This document shows, piece after piece, positions 1 through 11,620 of a DNA stretch of 64,000 nucleotides (within the stretch, counting starts at the first letter, position 1; the number at the start of each line of letters is the position of its first letter). The stretch is from Onchocerca lupi. Taxonomy: Eukaryota; Nematoda; Chromadorea; Rhabditida; Onchocercidae. The stretch spans positions 1 to 64,000 of the forward strand of contig JAOVVO010000137.1 of NCBI GenBank assembly GCA_028564675.1, written 5' to 3'. The notes under the pieces are model-generated. The model was not told where the DNA came from. It searched no databases and saw nothing but the letters and a program-made list of their open reading frames with translations. Made by a program: the position numbers and the translations under genes.

Positions 1-311
1 ATATATAGTATATATATTTCAGGTTGTATTTCATTCCTTTCATGATTAATTTTAATTTTATTATCACTTGCCTTTCAATTTTTTAAATAACTTATTGAAT
101 TTTTGTTTATGTAAAGGATTTTTTTCTCTTTTTTACGAAATATTCCGGTAATAGAGGCATCTCTATTGATGTCAGTTTGTTTAAACGATCGTCTTTTGCT
201 ATATTATTAGTTAATGCGAAGAGTTTTATGCCTCATAAAACCTCAAATGCTGTAAAAGGCGTAAAATGGTAAAGAGAAAATAAAACTGAATGAAATTTGG
301 GACATTCTCAA

Positions 312-699
312 TCAATCCGAATCACTGAAGTCATCGGCCGGAAGTATGACATTTTCTTTAAAATGATAATCTCGTGGAGTAATCTCCGGATCATGGAGAG
401 ATTTTCATATTCAAGAAAATACCCGTTGATTCTGGTTTGCCATTATGTCTACTCTCACGTTCCCATTTAATTATTCGGGCTGATTACTTTTTGTCCTTAT
501 CGAATCTGATTGCTGCATTTATTCCAGTTACCTAAAATGCACGCTTACCGCTGCTACGAAAAAGAGAACCATTAAATTTTAAACCCTTTTCTTTCAATTG
601 GGTGCAATAAATGTGAAGATAATTTTCGATTGTCGTATCCGGAAATTCTAGACTTTTCGGGAATATCATGTCCTCTTTATTTTATAATATAGAAAAGTT
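312..699 (-). pseudogene. broken protein-coding relic, identity unknown
   Basis: Read on the minus strand, one frame runs from about 699 to about 395 with protein-like composition. It contains segments such as EFPDTTIENYLHIYC, LKFNGSLFRSSGKRAF, VTGINAAIRFDKDKK and RIIKWERES. It is interrupted by two in-frame stops, a TAG after KRAF and a TAA after DKDKK. After about position 395 the plausible reading moves to another frame (DPEITPRDYHFKENVILP) and ends in an acidic tail, DDFSDSD, with a stop at 312-314. The spaces at the stops are far too short to be introns. I read it as a decayed or processed copy of a cellular gene, but I do not recognise the family. A split living gene with missing exons is the alternative. 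Confidence 0.4.
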
Positions 700-1499
700 T
701 TTTTAGCAATATTTAGCCTATGATGGTTCATTTTCCGATATATGTATATAAATCTAAAATTTACCGTTTTCATAAGTTCAGTTGAACTTCTTATGTTGTT
801 CTCTTATGAAGTTTATCTCAATTTTAATTTTGAACACAGAGAAATACAGGCAGTCGTAGTTCAGCTCAGCAAAGCTTTCCAGCCATTACAGCACAAAACG
901 TAGTAAACTGATACAGTTTTTGTAATGTTTTTTTGCAATTCCTGAGCACTTTCAGAGTTAACATACGTTAGTACACATGGTGTTTTCCTATTTAATTCAT
1001 CTCTTAGCAACAAGATGATGATACGGATCATCTTATTTTTTTATGTAGAGATAAAATTCACATACATGTCGAAAACACTCATCGATCGCAATTTTTGACG
1101 TTACTTTTTATCAGGCTCTGTTGTTTTTTTCCTCTGTTCTATTGGTTCATCTCAGATAATTGTTGAGCCGTATGTTAATTTCAATTTATAAGCTCGCACT
1201 AACCGATAAAAAGTATGATCATACAAATCATTCCAATAAAATTTTCGTTTCAACAACAATTTACAAGTTGATAAGAAAAAAATTGATCTTTTATTTTTTA
1301 ATTCTTTCTTATCTACAATAAAATGTTCAAAAGTGGTCGGAATGCTGAATTTGTAATGATGAATTGAATGCCTAGAAATATGATGGGACTGTTCGGAGAA
1401 GTATTTGATTATATTTTTAAAATATAACGAAATTAAATAAAAAAAAATTCGGTCAAGGAAGTATGCATCTTGTCACTTTCTCAAAGCATCGACATTTCC

Positions 1500-1960
1500 T
1501 GATTGTGATAGTACATTCTTGCTTATTAACGATAACGGAAGTGTTTGTTGCAGTCTGTTGATAATTTTTAGCATTCGTAGCTAAAAATGGAAAAAAAAAA
1601 CTTGGAAATGGAACAAATTTCTATTCGATCAATTTTTCAACTTCATGCAAATGAAATTTTAAACATTTCAAACCAATGGGAGTAATTAAATTGTGAACTT
1701 GACATTCGATTTCTCTAATGTTGGATGAGTATCATAAGCATATAAGATCCTGAACTTGCAAAATGTTTTCAGCCTATGTTTAACTGTCAATCACTAATTT
1801 CATGATCGATTGATTGATTGATGAAATTAATAAAATGAACAGTTGTGATCTTGCATTCTTGCTTTTAGTGATAATAGAAATATTTGTTGCTTATAATTTT
1901 TGACATTTATAGTTGAAAATAAAAAAAAAAAAAAAAAAAAAAAAACTCGGGGATGGAATA
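1500..1960. repeat. diverged direct repeat, two copies
   Basis: The stretches around 1500-1650 and 1840-1960 share order and wording: a cattcttgctt motif, a gataa...gaa..tgtttgttgc segment, a 'taatttttagcattcgtag/ttttgacatttatag' segment, then an A-run followed by a ctcgg/cttgg..atggaa segment. The spacing is about 340 bp. Divergence is high, so the limits are approximate. Confidence 0.4.
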
Positions 1961-2114
1961 ACCAAGTATACCTTTGGGATATTTTCATATTTTGGCCATG
2001 TGAAATCCTTGCAATAACTATAGATAGTTTTGATAATTTAGCGCTTTTTTTTTTTTGGATATTGCCGAGAATTTTCGATCAATAACATTAGTAAATTCTG
2101 AAGAATAAGCATAA

Positions 2115-2730
2115 GACTTTTAAACTTTCAGAATTACAAATTCTGCTTTTACAATCATTTCTCTAGATTATAAAATGCTCGGCGCCTATGATATCAATAA
2201 TTGTTATCAGCTTATCAGTTACTGCATTCTTCGTCCATTTTTATTAATGATCATTTTCTGTCCAAACGCAGTAAATCATCGACTTTATCATAATCTATTT
2301 TGCTTACTATTCTCAGTGTACTGCTCTGCATCACTAACAATCAGTAGACATCGCATCTGATTTGAAGTACTCGATATGAGATTCTTCACGACTGCAGCGA
2401 TCTCAAGAATTCCATTTTCCCCGGAAAATAATAGCAAAAATGTATTGAACTGAAATTAAATAGTATCTGGTACCATTGTTGGTATCATCGTCAACTGCAA
2501 AATAAAACCACAATAAATACGAAAATATCCAATTCCATCTACAATTCTTTTCTTATAAGGATTTTATTCTTCTATGAAAAAATTTTGTCAAAATTGGGAG
2601 AGAAGACGAAGATCTTACTATTACAAGGTCAGAATTAAAGACTTTTTAACTTTCAGAATTACCAATTCTGTCTTTAGATTGTAAAATGCTTGATAACCCG
2701 TGATATCAATGATTGCTATCAGTTACTGTT
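2115..2730. repeat. direct repeat pair of about 95 bp
   Basis: Positions 2115-2210 and 2640-2730 share 'actttcagaatta.caaattctg', 'agatt.taaaatgct', 'tgatatcaat.attg.tatcag' in the same order, about 525 bp apart. Copies are perhaps 80 percent alike by eye. Confidence 0.5.
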
Positions 2731-3425
2731 TGATTACGCAATCAATTATCAGAATAAAATAACACACTGATATTCAGTGTGAATTTATTGGGCAAGTCGT
2801 TTAAAACGTCGCTTTCTCCATAGATTTAGAAGAATCACGCTAACTTATAACCCTTCCGGACTTTATTAGAAAATCAACCGGAACAGTCCGAACAACATAT
2901 GGAACATCAGAAGCGGTTCACATTCAAGTTGCTAAAAACTTCAACAAATCAGAATTTGCCGAAAGAGATGGAAGAGGGGATTTTGGGATTTTCGTTTCGA
3001 AATTTATATCTGTTTCTGATAATTTCTTATCTTCGAGAATTCTATTCTGGTCATTTAAGTTTTAAATTATTTTGCATCTGAGAAAGGTAAAATTAACGTA
3101 GTAAAAAAAGATAAAATAAATCCTATCTTCTTATGTGTTTGTAGGTATTTTTAAATTAAATTCTTTCTATTTGGAAAATATTTAACTTCGTTCTATCTTT
3201 CATTTTGTTCCAAATTTTAAAGTTGTTCATTCTTAATATTTAAGATTTGTTACTAATGGAAATAATATTACGGTGAGAGAATACTTGAATATTAAATGAA
3301 TAGTAGTTAGAACTCAATCATTAAATTAATAATTGAATTAGTATTGCTTGATACGCGTGATGTTATCATCTGAAATGCTTTCAGGTTCTCCATATCCTGT
3401 CAATTTATTATAATTAGTCAGATAG

Positions 3426-6400
3426 ATGACAAATCTTGAAACACGCACAAAAATCCGGAAAGATGATATTTATGAATTACCAACAGGTTCATCCCTAACT
3501 ACTGCTGTACTTATAGCCGTTCTCTGTGCATCATTTTTTGTATTAACAAAAAATATGCAGAAACCGGGATGCTATCGTCGACCGTATAATACATCACAAC
3601 TTGGTAAGTCTTGAATCAGTATCGATATTTTCTGAGTTCATTTCATAAGTTTTTTCCTTTAAGAATGAATTATTCATTGGTTCAAGATTGAGATCATCTG
3701 ATACATGATTCTTACAGTTTTTTTTACAAGTTTGCCTTCTATTTTTAAATCACCTGCTGATCTTACTATGATTATTCAGTTTACACTTCGTTATTTCTGA
3801 TAAAACTGAAGTACTGACTTATATGAGAATGACTGTTCCAAGTTTATCAGGTTTTTTTCTTTTGTTCATGTCAGTCAAAACATTTTTTTCATTACGCAGG
3901 ATATTTCACTTGACTTTGAATAAATATAATTTTGACTAAAACTACTGCAGAATTCATTATAAGGTTCGATTTTGGTAATAACTTTTCTCACCAGATTTTT
4001 GCACAGGTCATGAAGTTTTGCTGGAAGATGGATCCCATCAATTCCGTATAATGGTTGTGACGGATCTCGACAAGAGTAGTAAGCATCCGATAGAAGAAAA
4101 TCAATGGCAAAGCTTCATAGAATTTGGTATTCTAACGATGAATAAAGAATATACTGAAGCTTCCCTCCAGTGGAACAGTAATGAACAGGTAGAAGTTATA
4201 GCTCTCCATAGGTAAATTTTGATATCTGTTTCTATTCTGCCATCTCTGTATGAGTTTCAATTTAGTTATGCTTTTAGAACAGATGGTTTTTACTAATTGT
4301 ATTATAAATAACTTTTAAATTGTATTCAAATTGTTTTGAAATATCTGTATGTGTAAGATATTTTATAGATCGCACTTTATTCAACAATTGCTGGTGGTGG
4401 ACGTTCGATGGAACTATCGGATCTTGTCATTTTTGATGGAAAGTTATTATCAATAGATGATCGAACTGGAATTATTTATCGAATCGACAGAGATATGGCT
4501 TACCCTTGGGTTTTTTTTTTCTTTCATTTCGATTTCTAATTTAGAAATTTTATCATTTTTCTGAATTGGATTTTTGAAAATCTATGGCTTTTTCAAAAGA
4601 TGTAACAGTTGTACCAATTCAAGGTTTATCTGAGTGATGGTGCTGGAAATACAACAAAAGGTTTCAAAGGTGAATGGATGACTGTAAAAGATGGTAATCT
4701 TTATGTTGGTGGACTTGGAAAAGAATGGACAACAACAGAAGGTGTATTTGTCAACGAAAATCCCATGTGGATTAAGGTATATTTTTATACTTCATGAAAG
4801 CAAATATATCAATAGTGTTCAATTAATAGTGTAAATGATTGAAATGTTAACCTTTACTGATCTATTGACCTCATAGAAATCTAAAGACAACTAGTCATAA
4901 TGATAGCAAAAGTCATTGGAATCATTCATCGCTTTTCTTAAATAGCTAGACATTAAAAAATATCCTTAAATAGTAATGTTAGAAAAGCTTTTCTAACATA
5001 TCTAGCTTTTAAGAATATTTTTAATATTATATTGAAAACTTATTACACCAAATGATCAGGAACTAGAATGATTGACTTTTGAATTATGTTGTAGAATGAT
5101 CTCATTTCGATGAAACAGTCGACTTATTTGTTTCTAGTCTCATTAACTGTCATTACTTAAAAATTAATTGTCATGAAGCATTTATTAACAATTTCTCTTT
5201 TATTAATCCATCGACTTCATAGAGCTTTAGTGAAAAGTCGTTATGATGTTAACAAAGCTTATTGGAATTCTTCCGTCTTTTTTGATTTCCAGCATTTTTA
5301 TTGAGAAGTTTATAATCATTTTTTAAAACAGAATTTATAATAACTGTTGCTGTTGTGGTGCGCCAGATAGCATTTGTGCTGTGCGATCATCAATTGAGGA
5401 CATATATGATATCAGTTGTAGAACTTGGCTGCTGCGGTAGTTACTATATAACTGGATAGATTGTAGGTATTGCTAAGTTTATGGATGCTGCTGTTGCCAT
5501 TGTTGCATCTGTAGCGTTCGCAGCCATGTTTGATTGTGATTGCACATACTGCAAACGCCTAATTCAGGTGGACTAGAATTATGCCTGATACAATGGTGCA
5601 TGTTCATCCTTTGTTAATAAACATGTTTCTTCTTTTGGTGATAAATATGCATCGTTTTCGCGGTTCATTTGAAATTTTTGTCGCGCTTCTTGACCTCAAA
5701 TTGGTCGATTGAACTATCTTTCGGAATTTTCCGACAAGTCTCCAGATATTTTCAGATTGTAACTCCTGATGGTAGTGTTGAACATATCAATTGGGTTAAC
5801 GAATATAAAAAATTACGTTCAGCAGTTGGAATTGAATGGCCTGGTTATATGATACACGAATCAGTACAATGGTCTGAAATTTACAGGAAGTGGTTCTTCT
5901 TACCCAGAAGAGCTAGTAAGTTACCATACACTGAAGCCGATGATGAAGGAAGAGGTCAGTAGATATTTTATGTGAACTTATGTTTGCTCACCATCACAGG
6001 TGTTGAATTTTTTTAAGTTTGAAAATTAGATTTGCAAATTTTCTAATAATTCATATTTTGATTGTGAGTATTATTGAACAGTATTTCTTTATCCATTTAT
6101 AATGATGAAAATGGGTGAAAAGAAAATAAAATATTCATAAATAAGCTGTGGTTTCCGAACGCCTCTAGTCTTCGCAGCTGCATATATTTGGCTACGTTTG
6201 CAATCAGGTATAAGAGTACGTATTAAATGTGTGTTAGGTGAATTTTTAATCTCTCACCAGTGCAACTTAATTTGTGAAAAAAAAGTAAAGATTAAGAGTT
6301 TTTGGATAATTATATGATTCGGACTTGAAAACCGAAGTATGCAGATAAATGCCGCTAATTAACGTATTAATGGATTCATATTTCTTATTTCAGGTACTAA

Positions 6401-6662
6401 TTATTTGCTTGTTGCTTCAGAAGACTTTTCTGACATAAAATACCAACAAGTTGGGCCATTAAGCAGTGCAAGAGGTTTCTCAGCTTTCCAATTTGTTCCT
6501 GGTACTAATGATCGACTTATTGTAGCATTAAAATCGGAGGAAAAAAATGGATTCCCAGTAGCCAGTTATTTAACAGTATTTGATCATGAAAAAGATCATA
6601 TCTTGCTCAATGAAGTATCACTCTTTGGCAAATTCAAATATGAAGGAATAGCATTTGTTTGA
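3426..6662 (+). CDS. calcium-activated nucleotidase (apyrase, CANT1 family)
   Basis: Hydrolyses nucleoside di- and triphosphates (UDP, GDP) with Ca2+, normally in the ER/Golgi lumen or secreted. Six exons: 3426-3603, 4007-4188, 4369-4509, 4624-4776, 5756-5954, 6394-6662. All phases close, giving 373 residues (human CANT1 is about 400). An N-terminal membrane anchor lies near residues 25-42 (TAVLIAVLCASFFVL), as in the type II animal enzymes. Family hallmarks are RSMELSDLVIF, DDRTGIIYRID, NLYVGGLGKEW, NPMWIK, GYMIHES, WFFLPRRAS, ARGFSAF, IVALKSEE and KYEGIAFV. Exon 2 must use the internal donor CAG/GTAGAA at 4189; the next GT breaks the frame. The ATG follows an acceptor-like ttagtcag, fitting leader trans-splicing. 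Intron 4 holds a large palindrome. Whether it is secreted, like arthropod salivary apyrases, cannot be told. Confidence 0.93.
4952..5034. repeat. imperfect palindrome (MITE-like) in an intron
   Basis: The centre 4976-4999 is a perfect 12+12 palindrome without loop (ATGTTAGAAAAG and its complement). It is flanked by arms attaaaaaatatccttaaa and ttttaagaatatttttaat that are again near-complementary. The whole lies in intron 4 of the nucleotidase gene. Confidence 0.65.
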
Positions 6663-9341
6663 AATATCTATATGGGATTATCAAATGCCGTCGTAAAAAA
6701 TTTAATCAAACAAAATCCTTTTCTAACTTTCAGAATAGTAAGCTTTCAAGCAGCAATATTTTGTTTCTTTATTTTATATGAGTAAATATCTCTTTTTAAA
6801 AGTATGATTGATTTTTTTTTTTTTTTTTTTTTTTTTGTATCTAGTGTTTAGATTATGAATTCTAGGAGAAAAAAAAAAGCATTTTGATTAATCATTATGG
6901 TAATTTTCTGATGTATTTTGCAAGAAATATAAGCTGCTTTCCTGGAATCATAATGATTTTATAGCTATAATTGTGTGATGAATAATTTCGTTTTCGAAGA
7001 AATAACTTTTACCTGATTTAATATATCGAAATTTCAAAACTGAGTAAAATCGTTAATCTTTTGATAGTGTAGGAACTCTCTATATGATAAAATTTCTAAC
7101 GATGTGCTCATTTTAATAAGTTTGTCTTCTGATGTATAAGAAATTGAACAGCTACGCAAGGAGATAATTAAATATTTCAACATTGAAAATACTAATAATC
7201 TATAAATATAGTATGCTATGTGAATTTCTTCCATGATGATGATAAAATGAAAATTTTTGCATTCTTGGTAATTAAGGTATACATTGCTTTTTCTTCATCG
7301 AACGATTCATTTTTTTATTTAAGTGATTATTTTTCGATATGGCAGTGCTTTCATTTTCTGTTGATCACGCATCGCATCTTATAAATATAAAAAAATGACG
7401 AGTTGTTATAACTAATTACTAATTTTATTCGTATCTATATATTTATCATCTGTTTTTCTTTGTTTACTAAAAGTCATTTATAATGATAACTTTACGCAAA
7501 CTTCAAAGGTAAGTATATTACAACTGATAGTTTTTTGAAGTTGACAAAATTTTAGAATTTTATTTCAAAGAGCTGATCTGTTTTGATAATTTTTTTGAAA
7601 GCTGTCTTCAATATCACTACATGTTGCGGAATTATTAAGCAATTTAGTGAATGTTTTCTCAAATAAAGTACAGTTTTTTGCCTTTTTTTGAGGAGTTCAC
7701 TTTCTTCATAGCTCTTGAGAACTTAGCTTTTGAATTCCCATTGAATTTAAATTTTGTTATTTGTCAGTGAAAGCGAATTGTTTTTTGATTTAATGAGGAA
7801 AAATTAGTTTTTTTTATATCCTTGTTATTTTCTGTTGATATTTTTGAAAGTGTCTTTTTTTTGTATTTAGAACTAAATATAATTATTTCCAAATTGATAA
7901 TGCTCCTTTTTTTTTTTATTTTTATTCATTTTTTAATCCATAAAATATATGTACAAACAAATAATGTTATTAAGGATTGTTCCTTCTTTGAAAATAATTT
8001 GTGGATGAGGTTATATATGTTTATATGATGCCTATCTATCCATGATCTTAGTGTAGACATGTTTTGATTACTTTTTAAAAGTGAATAGAAATTAATTCCA
8101 GTAATGGAATTACAATGAATTCGGACGGTGGTGATGAAATCGGAAGTCATTTTATCTATCTAGACTTGATTAGTTATCATAAATATCACTATTTGTTGTT
8201 ATTTCTTAATACTATTTCTTTGCCATGAACATATGCATCTAATAGTCACAGTGTTATATACGTATTTATATATCTTGTGTATGTGAGTATTGCTATTTAT
8301 CATTACTGTTTGATCAAGTCATAATTATCAATGAAGTAGTTGACACATTTATCATATTAACAGCATTGTCTAATTTTACTTAATATCATATTCAAGTTTA
8401 TGATATGTTTGTTGATTATTAATCAATGAAATAAATATCACTATCAATTATTGATATTACCTTTATGCTTGTAATTTGCAAACCTTTTAAAGGCAATGTC
8501 GATAATTGTTTTTGAATGAAAATTTCATAGTTAAAATATTTTGCTATTTCACTGAATTATAACTTGATCAGATAGTGATAATCAAAACTGCCAATACTTG
8601 TTTACACAAATTTAATAATAAATGGAAACAGGATTTCACGTTCAAGATATTTGTCTTATAAATTTTTCGATGATGATATCTATTCGAAGTGCTATTTCAA
8701 TTAATTTTCTTTAATGCTTTTCGAGAAGTAGAAATTTTTGGTATAATTTCATTTACTAATAAATTAACGAATGATGATAATAATAGAAATGACCGATAAC
8801 AATTTTATATAATTTTTGTCATAAATAACATTGTATTCGATTCTGTATTTTTAATATGAATGAGTTTTTATGCTAACATGTTTAAAATTCAATTTTAAGA
8901 TTTTTAACAAAAAATGATTGATGCGTTGTTAGGATTCCAAAATGAGTATTTATTATTTTCATTAGAATCTCTGGAATTGTTCTTTCCGTTGTTTAACTCG
9001 ACAGTAGTAATCTGGAAGTTTTCTTGACTTAGTTTTATGATAGGGATGGTATAATAATCGAAGTTTGAATGTAATATTAAAATTATTGATTCATCGTACC
9101 GATAGATATATAGCAATTAACCGTATGAAACAATTCGAGAGATTCTAATGAAAATAATAAATACTCATTTTGGAATCCTCACAACGCATTAATCATTTTT
9201 CGTTAAAAATCTTAAAATTGTATTTTAAACATGTTAGCATAAAAACTCATTCATATTAAAAAGTTATTTGTAATTTTACGAGTTCGATTACATGCAGCCG
9301 ATCGAAAAAATAATTTAATTATAGGAATCAGTACATTTCAG
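6663..9341. other. intergenic, no gene seen
   Basis: AT-rich spacer between the nucleotidase gene and the copper-transporter region. Open frames in it are hydrophobic, low-complexity and without splice context. It contains a T-tract near 6810-6836 and the long inverted repeat at 8851-9259. Confidence 0.5.
8851..9259. repeat. long inverted repeat, two arms of about 132 bp
   Basis: Arm 1 (about 8851-8982) and arm 2 (about 9127-9259) are reverse complements with only a few mismatches. For example gcgttgttaggattccaaaa in arm 1 is mirrored by ttttggaatcctcacaacgc in arm 2. The spacer is about 145 bp. The shape fits a MITE-type element or a recent inverted duplication; no transposase is present. 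Confidence 0.85.
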
Positions 9342-9491
9342 GCAATTATAAGTATTGTAGCGGATTCGATGGAAGGGAAATTGACTACACCTTCAATAAA
9401 TGGTAGCGGTTTTCCAGGGCTTGATCGGCTAAGTGGTGTAAAGAACTTTCTAGATGAAATAGCGACTAATTATAATGATCATAGCAAACCA
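9342..9491 (+). other. orphan exon-like segment upstream of the copper transporter
   Basis: An acceptor (tacatttcag) is followed by an open frame that contains ATG at 9369 and reads MEGKLTTPSINGSGFPGLDR and onward to HSKPG. A usable donor, CCAG/GTTTTT, lies at 9491. Codon content looks protein-like. I could not join it in frame to the copper-transporter exons: each acceptor tried gave a stop. It may be a leader exon, part of an undetected gene, or chance. Confidence 0.3.
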
Positions 9492-10187
9492 GGTTTTTCT
9501 AATTTATCTTTCTAATATTCATTTATTCCCGGAAGGTGTATTATACCACATTTTTTGTTTGTTGAAATTACTATATATTATTTAAGGAGGAAGAAGCTAG
9601 GAAAAACATTATGTCTTAGGAAAAAAGATTTTAAATAGTTTTGCTTTTTTAGTCTTTAACTGCTGTTTTTTAGATAAAGTTAGGATTGTTATTAGGATGA
9701 CTAAAATAAAATGTTGAAGATTTCAAAAGTAGTATTTGGATGTTAGTAACATTTTTATTGTCTTTGACTTGATGAATTCTTTACAGAACATAGAGAAACT
9801 TAGTCCCTATTGATAGTTATTTCAGGGTGCACAGGTGGGCTGATATAGGAGTTAAAAGTTGTCCGGTCCTCAGATGTAATGTTGCTAATGTAATTCAGAT
9901 AGCAGTGCACCTTGAAAGATATTGTTAAGAGATAAAAGACTGAAATTGATTTAGTTGAAATTAATGATTTGTTGTTTAAAGTGTTTTATTCATATCTTTC
10001 TTATGCAAGTCTATTTCTTTCTGTACTTAATTTAACAAATTTTGAAAAAAAAAAAAAGAAAAAAAAACGGATTTCAACATTTCCTTATATTTCTTTATGT
10101 TTGATATATATAAAACATGCTCTCTTTATCACTTTCTTTTGGAGGAAATCATGGAGACATAATGTTGAAATAATAGATAAGAGTGAA

Positions 10188-11620
10188 ATGCACGGACAAA
10201 TGGATCATTATCACGTACATAAAATGAATGATGAATTAATGAATCATGAAAAAGGACATGATCACCAACACAATGAACACAGCGGGCATACTATGAAGAT
10301 GTGGTTTCATTCGGGTTATCGTGAAATAATTTTATTCGAATTTTGGCAAATCGACTCTTTGTATGGTTAGTGTTTTAACGTTTTTTATAGTAATTTTCTA
10401 TATTTTTATCGATCATTTGTTTCATTAGAAGAGAAAGCCTAACATTCCTGATCTTCCAGAATTTTTTTGGAGAATCAGTTTGAATTTGAAATCCTTCCTT
10501 ATCCTTATTACCAACAATAAATTAGTTCAACATATTCATATTTTATCTTTTTCTAATAATTCAGTTTAATTCATATGCAAAGCAAGAATGATTATCAAAT
10601 TAGCACCAACCAATGAGTGAATTAAACAAATAGTTTCATAAATAGTATAATATGTATTGTTCAAGAAGTTGGTGATAATTACAATCATTGTTGATGATAA
10701 TTGCAATTAGTAATTTGATTTTTGGTAGTAATTGCAGGTCTCTTATTTTCCTGTCTATTGATTTTTATAATGGCTTGTTTCTATGAATGGATTAAATGGT
10801 TTCGTGTTTATCTGCAGCTTTCTGCTGCACGATGTCCACCGAGTTGCCGTCATGCCAATGATGAAGCAAAACAAGATGAAATAAAGCAAGATGATGATAA
10901 ACGTATTGGTTGTAGAAGTTCTTCTATATCAGCTCCTTTGAGGATTACTCTACCACCTGGTTATCAACAGGTTTCCAATAGGTTTGTAATTTATCGAGGA
11001 CTAAACTGAATGAGAAACTATAAGGACTAGTTTTTGTGGAAATTATTTTGATGTTTTAAAGGTTTAGTTTTCTCATTTTCTTTTAAAACTTTCGTTACAT
11101 ATTTCAATTTGTGTCAGTAAATATCGGAACTGTCCTGATTGCTCATGTAGCATATGTTGTGCTGGTGGCATGATTTATCACAAATATGTTCAAGAAAAAT
11201 TTATAGAATTCCATCAAATTGTATGTAGTATATAAATTTCGAAATCTTCACTTTTTCTAATTTTTCAGGATTGACAAAGAGATTTCTCCTACAATCCGAT
11301 TATTACAAGTAAGTATAAATGAAGTCAGCACTTTCATTAGTTTTATTTTAAATGCAGATATAATAAGCTTTATGAAACATGGTCTGATATATAGCACAAC
11401 ATTAAAATATTAAAATAGCTTATCATTGCAGGCAATCCTTTATCTTGTGCAATTAATGCTGGCATATTGCTTGATGCTTATTGCGATGACATATAATATC
11501 TGGCTAACTGGAGCTGTAATTGCGGGGGCAGCTTTCGGACATTGGTTATTTGCTATTTTAAAATGTTTCAATCCACAGACCGATGATTTGGATACATTTG
11601 CCACCGATGCTTGTCATTAG
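10188..11620 (+). CDS. CTR-type copper transporter (SLC31 family)
   Basis: Trimeric high-affinity Cu(I) importer of the plasma membrane or endosomes. Exons 10188-10365, 10738-10981, 11269-11308, 11432-11620 give 216 residues (human CTR1 has 190). The N-terminus is extracellular and rich in Met and His (MHGQMDHYHVHKM, then GHDHQHNEHSGHTMKMWFH), the usual copper-capture region. TM1 is about residues 60-82 (LLFSCLLIFIMACFYEW) and is followed by a long charged cytosolic loop. TM2 carries the selectivity motif M169-x3-M173 (MLIAM). TM3 has a G186-x3-G190 packing motif. Start: ATG 10188 opens the Met/His region; the frame is open further upstream but low-complexity there. Intron 2 contains a Cys-rich possible alternative exon (11118-11235). 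The gene runs towards VPS41. Confidence 0.93.
11118..11235 (+). other. possible Cys-rich alternative last exon of the copper transporter
   Basis: Inside intron 2, after acceptor tttgtgtcag, a frame in phase with exon 2 reads SKYRNCPDCSCSICCAGG and then MIYHKYVQEKFIEFHQI, and ends at a TAA near 11233-11235. Including it would remove TM2 and TM3 and add a tail with six cysteines. The main transcript, exon 2 joined to 11269, is required for a normal transporter, so this is at most a minor isoform and may be chance. Confidence 0.3.

Larger units (their letters stand above)
1..3425. other. repeat-rich 5' flank without an intact gene
   Basis: AT-rich flank upstream of the nucleotidase gene. It holds a broken coding relic (312-699, minus strand), two families of diverged direct repeats (about 1500-1650 against 1840-1960, and 2115-2210 against 2640-2730), a GATT run near 1806-1820 and long A tracts near 1919-1944. 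Short open frames here are low-complexity and show no splice context. Confidence 0.5.

Noticed and set aside
9969..10187. Upstream extension of the copper-transporter frame
   Set aside because: The frame runs through a poly-A/Lys stretch and a hydrophobic low-complexity region; the Met/His-rich start at 10188 fits the family better.
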